From Vallitaleaceae bacterium (GTDB lineage: Bacteria > Bacillota > Clostridia > Lachnospirales > Vallitaleaceae), in assembly GCA_028277605.1 (NCBI GenBank), contig JANQFZ010000061.1, forward strand, positions 1 to 45,041: 45,041 bases of DNA. The letters run 5' to 3'. Position 1 is the first letter of the stretch. Every line of letters begins with the position of its first letter. Below the pieces are notes generated by a model, which saw nothing but the letters and a program-made list of their open reading frames with translations, made no database searches and had not been told where the DNA came from. The position numbers were made by a program, and so were the translations under genes. Of the stretch, positions 16,155 to 22,629 are shown one piece after another.

Positions 16155-16463
16155 ATGAAAGAATGTTGTGATGAGTATTATTATAAAAAGAAAAAAGTCA
16201 TTACAACCACTATGGGCACTCAAACCTTAGCTAAAATGATAAAAGCCAACTTTGAAAAGGGAGATATCATCGGCTTGACTTTTATTAATGAAGGTACTGC
16301 TGCTATAGCTCAAGGTATATTTATGGCTGTTATTGAGACGGTTGTTGTTGTTAAGGATCTTCTCTTAGAGGGTACAATGAGTTTTATCCCATTAAGTGAT
16401 GTCAATAGTATTGAAAAAGGTATAGAACCAGATAATACTATTACATCTGTTGAGTTGAAATAG
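16155..16463 (+). CDS. Small protein, putative spore-associated
   Basis: A 102-aa product of unrecognised family. The start is the ATG at 16155, preceded by AAAGGAGGGG; longer in-frame starts at 16071 lie upstream of the ribosome site and of the promoter. The N-terminus has a Cys pair and a basic patch (MKECCDEYYYKKKK). The rest alternates hydrophobic and polar residues like a small beta-sandwich (GDIIGLTFINEGTAAIAQGIF, split by turns), ending in DNTITSVELK. A sigma-K-type promoter upstream and the divergent Cys-rich neighbour suggest the same developmental programme. Unknown function. Confidence 0.6.
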   Translation: MKECCDEYYYKKKKVITTTMGTQTLAKMIKANFEKGDIIGLTFINEGTAAIAQGIFMAVIETVVVVKDLLLEGTMSFIPLSDVNSIEKGIEPDNTITSVELK

Positions 16464-16576
16464 GACAAACTGTATGATATAGAATTAAAAATATAGAAAT
16501 GCTTATAAGGATTATAAAAATAGGATTTTTTGAAGGGTACATAGTTCTTATTCTTATGATCCTTTGGTTTTAAGAT

Positions 16577-16606
16577 AAAAAAACAAGGCGATCAGATAGA
16601 TGCCTT
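16577..16606 (-). terminator. Terminator of tRNA-Ala
   Basis: On the minus strand AAGGC ... GCCTT followed by GTTTTTTT, about 10 nt after the tRNA 3' end. Confidence 0.6.
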
Positions 16607-16615
16607 AATTAATAA

Positions 16616-16688
16616 TGGAGATAAGGGGACTTGAACCCCCGACCTTCTGACTGCCAGTCAGACGCGCTCCCAACTGCGCTATACCCCC
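16616..16688 (-). tRNA. tRNA-Ala (anticodon GGC)
   Basis: A 73-nt cloverleaf on the minus strand. The 7-bp acceptor is GGGGGTA / TATCTCC (two G-U pairs), the D-stem GCGC/GCGC, the anticodon stem TCTGA/TCAGA with loop CTGGCAG, and the T-arm GGGGG-TTCAAGT-CCCCT. U33 and the anticodon GGC read GCC and GCU. The discriminator is A and CCA is not encoded. It borders the tail locus, but no integrase or attachment repeat was seen. Confidence 0.93.
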
Positions 16689-16824
16689 ACACGAATTGAA
16701 TAGCCATTTTTGAATAGAATACCTTATTTATTATACATGAATTTATGAGTTTTTCAAGTGTATTTCTTTTCTGTATTTCTTCATTTTAATATTATTAATC
16801 TGAAATAATAAAACTTGATCTATG

Positions 16825-16971
16825 CTATAGGCTATCTGCATCATCCACTGTTTTATTATAGTCATTAGAATCTTCGTTATCTTCGTTTTCTCTCTCCCCA
16901 ATATAATAGTTAAAAGAGTTATCTAAAATACTTCTTTCTACAATTTCATTGACTTCATTCTCTTTCTTCAT
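16825..16971 (-). CDS. Small acidic ORF, 48 aa
   Basis: An ATG at 16971 preceded by AAAGGAT opens a 48-codon frame. The product has a short basic start (MKKENEVNEIVERS), a middle SFNYYIGE, and a very acidic C-terminus (NEDNEDSNDYNK). No family is recognised. It lies alone between tRNA-Ala and the next small ORF. It could be a real small protein or chance; composition and ribosome site favour it slightly. Confidence 0.35.
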   Translation of the reverse strand: MKKENEVNEIVERSILDNSFNYYIGERENEDNEDSNDYNKTVDDADSL

Positions 16972-17155
16972 GATATCCATCCTTTCATTTTTTATAGGTT
17001 TTGATTTAGATGTCGCTTTTATACAATTAATGATTAAATATATTATAATACATTTAGATTAAGATAGAAAAAGATATAGCATACTTCATTATTAACGTAT
17101 ACTATATCTTGAACAAACGTAATACGCTTGCTTGTTCACCATTGAATTCTTTCAC

Positions 17156-17320
17156 CTAGTCTTTATTAATAATATCTAGTAATTCTATTAAAAAATCTTC
17201 TGCTTTTGAACTCAATTGATTTTGATTAATTACTTGTTGTCTTATGCCTTCTATATGCTCTTTTTCTTTACTTCTTAGTTTTAGACTAATATGAGCTAAT
17301 TTTTCTAGTGTATTTTCCAA
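17156..17320 (-). CDS. Small helical ORF, 54 aa
   Basis: A TTG at 17320 preceded at 6 nt by GGAGGGAG opens a 54-codon frame. The product is charged and should be almost all helix (LEKLAHISLKLRSKEKEHIEG, split by no Pro). The strong ribosome site supports translation. It loosely recalls short sporulation phosphatase-like helical hairpins, but the Spo0E signature SxxxD is absent, so I leave the function open. Confidence 0.45.
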   Translation of the reverse strand: MENTLEKLAHISLKLRSKEKEHIEGIRQQVINQNQLSSKAEDFLIELLDIINKD

Positions 17321-17559
17321 AGTTCTCCCTCCATGTCACCTACATGTAATAACTCTATTGTCATAATACATTGATATAGATTTATACAATAAAGAAAAAT
17401 AACAAGCAATTCTATTGCTTTAAAAAATAATTGTTTAGTAGATTATTATGTTGAAACATTTTTACTCATTTTCTTATAAAACTCCCCTCATTATAAATTT
17501 CCATAAACTACTATGCCTAAGACTATTATACTATTTATTTAGGTCTATGGGTTTTTGAA

Positions 17560-17581
17560 AATGTCCCCATCCGTGGACATT
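17560..17581 (-). terminator. Hairpin after the XRE gene
   Basis: A 7-bp stem AATGTCC / GGACATT with an 8-nt loop lies 14 nt after the stop at 17596; on the minus strand it is followed by TTCAAAAAC. A weak intrinsic terminator, or an inverted repeat with another role. Confidence 0.4.
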
Positions 17582-17595
17582 GACTATACAATTAT

Positions 17596-17787
17596 CTAAT
17601 CTTCATAGATTAAAGTAATAAATTTTACATCTAGTGCTTTCGAGATTTTTATTAGCTCTGAAAGTCTAATATCTTTTTGGTTGTTTTCTATTTTGGATAA
17701 AGTTGATTTTGGTATGGCACTCTTTTGTGCTAGTGTCCTTAAACTCATATTTTTTAGTCTTCTTTGTTCTCTAATTTTCAAATACAT
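17596..17787 (-). CDS. XRE-family HTH regulator, 63 aa
   Basis: A minimal Cro/CI-type DNA-binding protein consisting of little more than the five-helix HTH domain. Residues 4-60 read IREQRRLKNMSLRTLAQKS..PKSTLSKIENNQKDIRLSELIKISKALDV, with the recognition helix around KSTLSKIENN. It lies at the downstream end of the tail/lysis cluster in the same orientation, about 100 nt after the small membrane protein. It may regulate that cluster or be independent. No dimerisation or effector domain is present. Confidence 0.8.
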   Translation of the reverse strand: MYLKIREQRRLKNMSLRTLAQKSAIPKSTLSKIENNQKDIRLSELIKISKALDVKFITLIYED

Positions 17788-17884
17788 TCTACCACCTCAC
17801 GCAAGTTTTAAATTCATCATACAATTAAACAGCGTAAAAGTTCGTAGAGAATTAATAAATAAAAATTTACTAGAGCATAGTTTG

Positions 17885-18061
17885 TTATGATTTATCTAAC
17901 GCTGTTGATTTTCCAAAGTAAAAAGCAACCACCATTAATATGACAGAATATGATTTATCTGCATCAATTTTACCTGTGTAACTAAGTGCTATAAATAAGG
18001 CAACCACTAGCAATGCTATTATTTTTCTAACTTCTAACAAATCAACTAGTTTTTCCTTCAT
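17885..18061 (-). CDS. Small membrane protein, putative second holin
   Basis: A 58-aa ORF. Its ATG overlaps the TGA of the preceding lysis gene (ATGA at 18061-18058), a classic translational coupling. The sequence MKEKLVDLLEVRKIIALL is followed by a hydrophobic segment (VVALFIALSYTG), a short polar loop (KIDADKSYS) and a second hydrophobic stretch (VILMVVAFYFGKS). Two short transmembrane helices with charged ends and the position next to the wall enzyme fit a holin-like protein. The family is not certain. Confidence 0.65.
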   Translation of the reverse strand: MKEKLVDLLEVRKIIALLVVALFIALSYTGKIDADKSYSVILMVVAFYFGKSTALDKS

Positions 18062-18825
18062 TCAATCACTTCCTCTATGTCTCTTTTTATATGGCTACAA
18101 ATAGATTTAATCCTTTTGTTTTCAGCCTTCAGTATTTCGTTTTCCTGCTTCAGCGCTTGGTTATATATATTATTAACTTCGTTTTTAAAGACATGTTCAT
18201 AACAGGATCCATAAATATTATGATACAATAGCTGTAAATCACTGTTTATCAGAGTTCTATCAATAATTACCTTACCTATATACCTTTTATCTCCTAGGTA
18301 CTTCCCATCTTTTGTTACTCCAATTTTCTCAATAATTCTAGTAAATCTATCCTCTAAAACTGTAATACATCCTGTAGACCATGCAAATAGTGGCAAATCA
18401 TCCATCGTTCTTCTATGTATGTTAATTCCTGTAGAGGTAGATAAACCTGAACGTCTTATGACTGGGATTTTTTCTTGCCCTAGCCCTAATTCTAAGGCTG
18501 GACGACCTTTATGTAGCTTACTATAAACTTTGTAAATTCCTTTTTGTACCGTTGGAATGGGCATGCCATCATTAAACTTTTCACCCGAACCTTGTGGATC
18601 GTCAGGTAAGGTACTTGCATGGCTGGTATAATACAGCTCTCCATCTACAAAAGCTGCAAAAACAGCACCCATACGACCGTTTGGGTGCTTGCTCATGCAT
18701 TCCTTCCTTGCCATGCCTGTATATGCTCCAAGTCCTTCTATACATAGGATGAGGGCGCTTTCTTTTTTTAGTTCTGAATAGTTATTTAAGTAAGTATGGT
18801 AAATATGTAATAGTTTGTCTTTCAA
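18058..18825 (-). CDS. L,D-transpeptidase-like cell-wall enzyme in the lysis position
   Basis: A 255-aa protein from the TTG at 18825, which follows AAAGGAGG by 8 nt; the ATG at 18909 lies inside the upstream gene. The centre has GMPIPTVQKGIYKVYSK, then GINIH (His 137), and 12 residues later STGC (Cys 153). His plus S/T-x-G-C is the layout of YkuD/DUF5675-type catalytic domains, which act on the peptide side chains of peptidoglycan. The C-terminal 40 residues form a coiled coil (NQALKQENEILKAENKR). It sits between an XhlA-like holin and a small membrane protein, where amidase endolysins are usual. Wall activity is inferred from the motif; the order of residues deviates from the standard SHGC. 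Confidence 0.6.
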   Translation of the reverse strand: MKDKLLHIYHTYLNNYSELKKESALILCIEGLGAYTGMARKECMSKHPNGRMGAVFAAFVDGELYYTSHASTLPDDPQGSGEKFNDGMPIPTVQKGIYKVYSKLHKGRPALELGLGQEKIPVIRRSGLSTSTGINIHRRTMDDLPLFAWSTGCITVLEDRFTRIIEKIGVTKDGKYLGDKRYIGKVIIDRTLINSDLQLLYHNIYGSCYEHVFKNEVNNIYNQALKQENEILKAENKRIKSICSHIKRDIEEVIE

Positions 18826-18839
18826 ATCATCATCCTCCT

Positions 18840-19124
18840 TTACTTTGTTAATAATGCAATAAGAATGGCTACTATTATAGGCAGGCATACACCTGTTAAT
18901 AGCAGCCATTTTGCTTTGTCGATACTATGTGCTATTCTATTAACTGAGCTCTCAAGCCTTGTTAATAACGCTTCTAAACGTATGGTTGTGTTTTCAACAA
19001 AGTTAATTTTATTCTCTAGTGCCTCTTGCTTTTTCTCCACTCCGTCAATTCTTAAATGTGCGGACTTAACCAATTGTTCTAGTTTGGCTATTATTCTTTC
19101 CTTAGTACATGGTTCCGTAATCAT
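18840..19124 (-). CDS. xhlA: XhlA-like holin/hemolysin
   Basis: A 94-aa protein with an amphipathic N-terminal coiled coil (residues 7-65, ERIIAKLEQLVKSAHL, KKQEALENKINFVENT) and one C-terminal membrane helix (WLLLTGVCLPIIVAILIALL). This is the architecture of PBSX XhlA, a membrane partner in holin-driven lysis. AGGAGGG abuts the ATG with almost no spacer, so the true start may be a few codons later. It lies directly upstream of the wall enzyme in the tail locus. Confidence 0.8.
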   Translation of the reverse strand: MITEPCTKERIIAKLEQLVKSAHLRIDGVEKKQEALENKINFVENTTIRLEALLTRLESSVNRIAHSIDKAKWLLLTGVCLPIIVAILIALLTK

Positions 19125-19181
19125 CCCTCCTATAGAACCCCTATATGATAATGTTATAATATAGGAGTTATTGAATGATTG

Positions 19182-19301
19182 TTATGCTTCCATTATTTCT
19201 GTTTTTTGCTCTTTAGTTATCCAGCCTTTTGTTATTGCATTGTCCAAGTTTTTCTCATTTAGTTTATCTTGTTTATAAAGTTTTTTTAGTCTTTCAATCA
19301 T
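19182..19301 (-). CDS. xkdX: XkdX-family small phage protein
   Basis: A 39-aa ORF beginning at the ATG at 19301 with GAGGTGAG 5 nt upstream. The sequence IERLKKLYKQDKLNEKNLDN then GWITKEQKTEIME has the XkdX hallmark of a final G-W-I-T-x-E-Q turn. These proteins are found just after tail-fibre genes in PBSX-like elements; their job is unknown. It sits 10 nt after the XkdW-like gene. Confidence 0.8.
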   Translation of the reverse strand: MIERLKKLYKQDKLNEKNLDNAITKGWITKEQKTEIMEA

Positions 19302-19310
19302 AATCTCACC

Positions 19311-19637
19311 TCACTTTAAACTTTCTGTAAGTAAATGATCAATAATTTCATCTTGTTTCTTTATATGTTTATTAAGTTTTTCTAGTGTAACTTGTTCTTT
19401 CAGTAGTTTTTTCTTTTCTTCTTCTAGTGCTGATAAGTATTTTTCTGCAACAATACTTGCTTCTTCATCTTCTATATTGTATATGGATTTCAATAGTTGT
19501 TTTTCCTCAACCCTTAAAATTTGATTTTCATTTTCATAAAATAAGACTATATCATCTTTAGTGTTTATATTAGCTAATACATTGTTGGCACTTACACCAT
19601 TTATATCACTTTTTTTGTCCCATACTTTATACTTCAT
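19311..19637 (-). CDS. XkdW-like tail-fibre-associated protein
   Basis: A 108-aa protein with a short N-terminal beta part (KYKVWDKKSDINGVSANNVL, DDIVLFYENE) and a long C-terminal coiled coil (residues about 62-108). It lies 3 nt after the Kelch fibre gene and before XkdX, the place of XkdW in PBSX. Such proteins are thought to be fibre accessory or cap proteins. The call rests on position and shape. Confidence 0.6.
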   Translation of the reverse strand: MKYKVWDKKSDINGVSANNVLANINTKDDIVLFYENENQILRVEEKQLLKSIYNIEDEEASIVAEKYLSALEEEKKKLLKEQVTLEKLNKHIKKQDEIIDHLLTESLK

Positions 19638-19639
19638 AA

Positions 19640-21694
19640 TTATCTCCTTTCTGGTACATAAATCTCATTTTTATTTAAATTTCTTTTAGTATCCTTTCCT
19701 CCAATTACATATACTATGTTACTAACTGTTGATGAAGTTAAGTAGTTTCTCTCAGTAAACATATCAGCTTCTGTAGACCATGTATTTGTTATAGTATTAT
19801 AGGCTTCATTTTTAGCTAATTCTTTAGTAGTATAATTAATCCCTCCTATTACATATACTATATTACCAACCGCTGATGAAGTTAAACCATATCTTCCAGT
19901 AGGCATATCAGCTTTTGTTGACCATGTATTGGTTACAGTATTATATGCTTCATTTTTGCTGAAATCACTGCTACTATCGCCGCCTCCAATTACATATATT
20001 ATATTCCCAATTGCTGATGAAGTTGAACCGTATCTCCCAGAAGGTATATTAGCTTTTGTAGACCATGTATTTGTCACAGTATTATACGCTTCATTTTTAC
20101 TCCCACTACTATTATAACCACCCATTACATACACTATTTTATCAACTACTGATGACGTTAAGCTATTTCTCTCAGTAGACATATTAGCTTTTGTAGACCA
20201 TGTATTTGTCACAGTATTATACGCTTCATTTTTATCCGAAAGTCCACAACTAATATTCCCTCCAAATACATATACTATATTGCCAACTGCTGATGAAGTG
20301 GAACGGGATCTAGCAGTAGGCATATTAGCTTTTGTAGACCATGTATTTGTCACAGTATTATATGCTTCATTTTTACTGTAGTAATTAACATAATGCCCGC
20401 CAATTACATATATTATATTACCAACTGCTGATGAAGTTAATTGGTTTCTCTTAGTAGGCATATTAGCAGCTGTTACCCAAAAATCACATAGCCAAACAGG
20501 TAATTTTTTGATACTTCCTGTTACACCAAATATGTTAACCCCTTCTCTAATGTTGCTTGATACCAAATTATTACTACCAAGAATATAACCACCGCCATTA
20601 TGATAGCCTGCAGGTATAGCCTTGTTGGTAGTTCCTGGTGTTATTACCTTTGCCCCTTGATTAGGCATTGTCCCTGATTTTTGACTTGCACCATATACTG
20701 CGCTTGTAAATGTCTTCCCACTAAGTACATTTGCAGTAGTAGCATTTCCTCTTGCTTGTGGAATTGATTGTATTCCAGCCTTAAGTTCATTAAAAGTAGC
20801 AATACCACTTGATTTAGAAACCGTTCCATCTTTGCCAGTAATAGCGGTTTCTAACTGATTTTTACCACTACTGACAGATTGAAAAAGCTGGTCATAATCA
20901 TTTTGAGTTAAAATTTTCTTCCAGGCTTGCCAAGTTCCGCTACTATTACGTCTAAAAAACCTTAAATCAGTATGCAATCTAGTTGCTATCTGTAATACCC
21001 ATGTACTTGCATGCTGTATTACTTCTATATAATACCAATCATCAGTTGGGGCATTAGCCATATTATATCCTCTGTAAAATCCACTATTAATATAGTTATT
21101 CAGATTCTGATTTGATATGTCTTTTGCAGTTCCACCAATCCCATAACCACCAGGCGCTTTACTATTCCAGTTATTTTTTTCTGCTTGAGTCACAAATTTA
21201 TGATTACTATCTTCTACTATCATTGTAGCTGGATGTGTTGATGGATGGCTATAATTTTTAAGGCTTGCTAATTTATTCTTTTCCGCTGTCGTATAATCAT
21301 TTGTACTTAGACCTCTTCCAGTTACTTTATCTACTTTTTTAGTAACCGTGTTCCATAGGCTACGTTCAGTGTTGGTTATATGTTTTACAGTATCTGATTT
21401 ATGTGATACAGCACTGTTCCAGTTGGTTTTTTCTGCATCTGTAACAAATCTATGACTGCTGTCTTCGATTATCATGGTTGCTGTATGGGTTGATGGATGT
21501 ACGTACTTATTTGCTCCGTTTGCTATACCATCTAATTTAGCCTTATCTCCTTTAGACATCCTACCATCTTCAGTTGTAGAAGCTTTTTTTACCACTTCAG
21601 CATCTAATTTATCCATATTACCATTAATATCATTAATATCTACAACATCTGTTCCTTCAGGTTTTTTTAATCCTAGATTATTAGTTGTTAGCAT
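19640..21694 (-). CDS. Tail fibre with C-terminal Kelch propeller
   Basis: A 684-aa fibre. Residues 1-60 are a baseplate-linked start (LTTNNLGLKKPEGTDVVDIND). Residues about 60-190 carry two HPSTHTATMI / FVTDAEKTNWNS fibre modules also present in the upstream fibre. Next comes a pyocin-knob-like region (FRRNSSGTWQAWKKIL) and a GTMPNQGAKVITPG segment. From about residue 405 there are six Kelch blades of the type NMPTxRxxLTSSAVGN-IIYVIGG-KNEAYNTVTNTWST, which should form a six-blade beta-propeller at the tip. Kelch propellers bind glycans or proteins, so this is the likely receptor-binding end. The start is preceded by a GGAGG-containing site. Confidence 0.85.
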   Translation of the reverse strand: MLTTNNLGLKKPEGTDVVDINDINGNMDKLDAEVVKKASTTEDGRMSKGDKAKLDGIANGANKYVHPSTHTATMIIEDSSHRFVTDAEKTNWNSAVSHKSDTVKHITNTERSLWNTVTKKVDKVTGRGLSTNDYTTAEKNKLASLKNYSHPSTHPATMIVEDSNHKFVTQAEKNNWNSKAPGGYGIGGTAKDISNQNLNNYINSGFYRGYNMANAPTDDWYYIEVIQHASTWVLQIATRLHTDLRFFRRNSSGTWQAWKKILTQNDYDQLFQSVSSGKNQLETAITGKDGTVSKSSGIATFNELKAGIQSIPQARGNATTANVLSGKTFTSAVYGASQKSGTMPNQGAKVITPGTTNKAIPAGYHNGGGYILGSNNLVSSNIREGVNIFGVTGSIKKLPVWLCDFWVTAANMPTKRNQLTSSAVGNIIYVIGGHYVNYYSKNEAYNTVTNTWSTKANMPTARSRSTSSAVGNIVYVFGGNISCGLSDKNEAYNTVTNTWSTKANMSTERNSLTSSVVDKIVYVMGGYNSSGSKNEAYNTVTNTWSTKANIPSGRYGSTSSAIGNIIYVIGGGDSSSDFSKNEAYNTVTNTWSTKADMPTGRYGLTSSAVGNIVYVIGGINYTTKELAKNEAYNTITNTWSTEADMFTERNYLTSSTVSNIVYVIGGKDTKRNLNKNEIYVPERR
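19660..20475 (-). repeat. Kelch coding repeats, six units
   Basis: Six units of roughly 125-145 bp, each coding one Kelch blade. The strand coding KNEAYNTVTNTWSTKA is almost identical at the DNA level in units 1-5, which suggests recent duplication or gene conversion. The loops between YVIGG and KNEAY differ in length and sequence. Confidence 0.8.
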
Positions 21695-21923
21695 TTTATG
21701 CCTCCTTCTTATAGTAATGAGTTATACTGCTTTAATACTTTCAAGTTAATATAGCTATGTGTGCCAGAAAAAAACACAAAAAATAATGAACTTATAGTTG
21801 TAAGTGAAACTAATTTTGTATTGTTTTCTATATGATTCATCTTTATTTATAAAGATAATGAGCTCATATAAACTCTAAATATTCTTATAGACCTAATGGA
21901 GTCTATATGTTTTATCTCACTGC

Positions 21924-22004
21924 CTAAGCAAGATTGTAAAGAATAATTTCTACGACATCTGTTCCTTCAGGTTTTTTTAGCCCTAAATTGTTAGTTGTTA
22001 ACAT
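21924..22004 (-). pseudogene. Remnant of a tail-fibre gene 5' end
   Basis: Right after the XkdU stop (1 nt gap) an ATG opens a 26-codon frame whose first 18 residues, MLTTNNLGLKKPEGTDVV, are the same as the start of the Kelch fibre. It then diverges and stops. The ribosome site GGAGGCG is also duplicated. The 230 bp between the remnant and the fibre gene contain no credible ORF. This is a fossil of fibre replacement or a recombination scar. Confidence 0.75.
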
Positions 22005-22005
22005 T

Positions 22006-22626
22006 TTACGCCTCCTCTTCATATATCTTTAGTTCATGCCATGTCTTAGAATTAGCCTGCTGCCATGTTAATCCTGTCAGCATTGTCCAAGTGGTATAGG
22101 AATACTTAAATGAATAACTTAAGTGTGCTGGCTTTATTTCATCTAAAGCTTGAATTAATCCACCCATATTCACAGGAATACCTTTAATTCCCACAAACTG
22201 AACCTCGAATCGATATTCATCTGGGTATTCTAATACAGTCACTTCTCCTCCTGAAAAAGCCATGGCTACACTTTGAATCATTTCTTTTGTTGTTGTACCG
22301 TTACCTCTTAGTTTTGCTGATAATATTTCTCTTCTATAAGGGTGAGATTTACTAGGATCTGTGACTAAAGCAAGTTCTTGTTCCCAGTTTTTAAGTCCCC
22401 ATGTAGCCGTATTAATAAAACACTGATTGACGGTATCCTTTAATAAAGCTCTGAGAACATTTATCTCACTACCTAAAGCGTCTTCGAGGATTTGGAGTTC
22501 TACAACCTTATGTAAATAAGGGGGTAAATAGCTCATGAGGTCCGATTCTTCTATTTGTACAGCGTTTTCTTCTTTTATCGTATCACTATAGATAAGTTCG
22601 CCATATTTAGATTGTCCATATGCCAT
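22006..22626 (-). CDS. xkdU: XkdU/YmfQ-family baseplate protein (DUF2313)
   Basis: A 206-aa protein typical of the YmfQ/DUF2313 family, a wedge component linking baseplate and fibre in contractile tails. Family-like segments are LMSYLPPYLHKVVELQIL at about 29-47, the motif INTATWGLKNWEQELAL at about 72-88, YRREILSAKLRGNGTTT, and the C-terminal HLSYSFKYSY before a Trp-rich tail. It lies 3 nt after the first fibre gene. In PBSX, xkdU directly follows xkdT; here a fibre gene intervenes. Confidence 0.87.
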   Translation of the reverse strand: MAYGQSKYGELIYSDTIKEENAVQIEESDLMSYLPPYLHKVVELQILEDALGSEINVLRALLKDTVNQCFINTATWGLKNWEQELALVTDPSKSHPYRREILSAKLRGNGTTTKEMIQSVAMAFSGGEVTVLEYPDEYRFEVQFVGIKGIPVNMGGLIQALDEIKPAHLSYSFKYSYTTWTMLTGLTWQQANSKTWHELKIYEEEA

Positions 22627-22629
22627 TTC

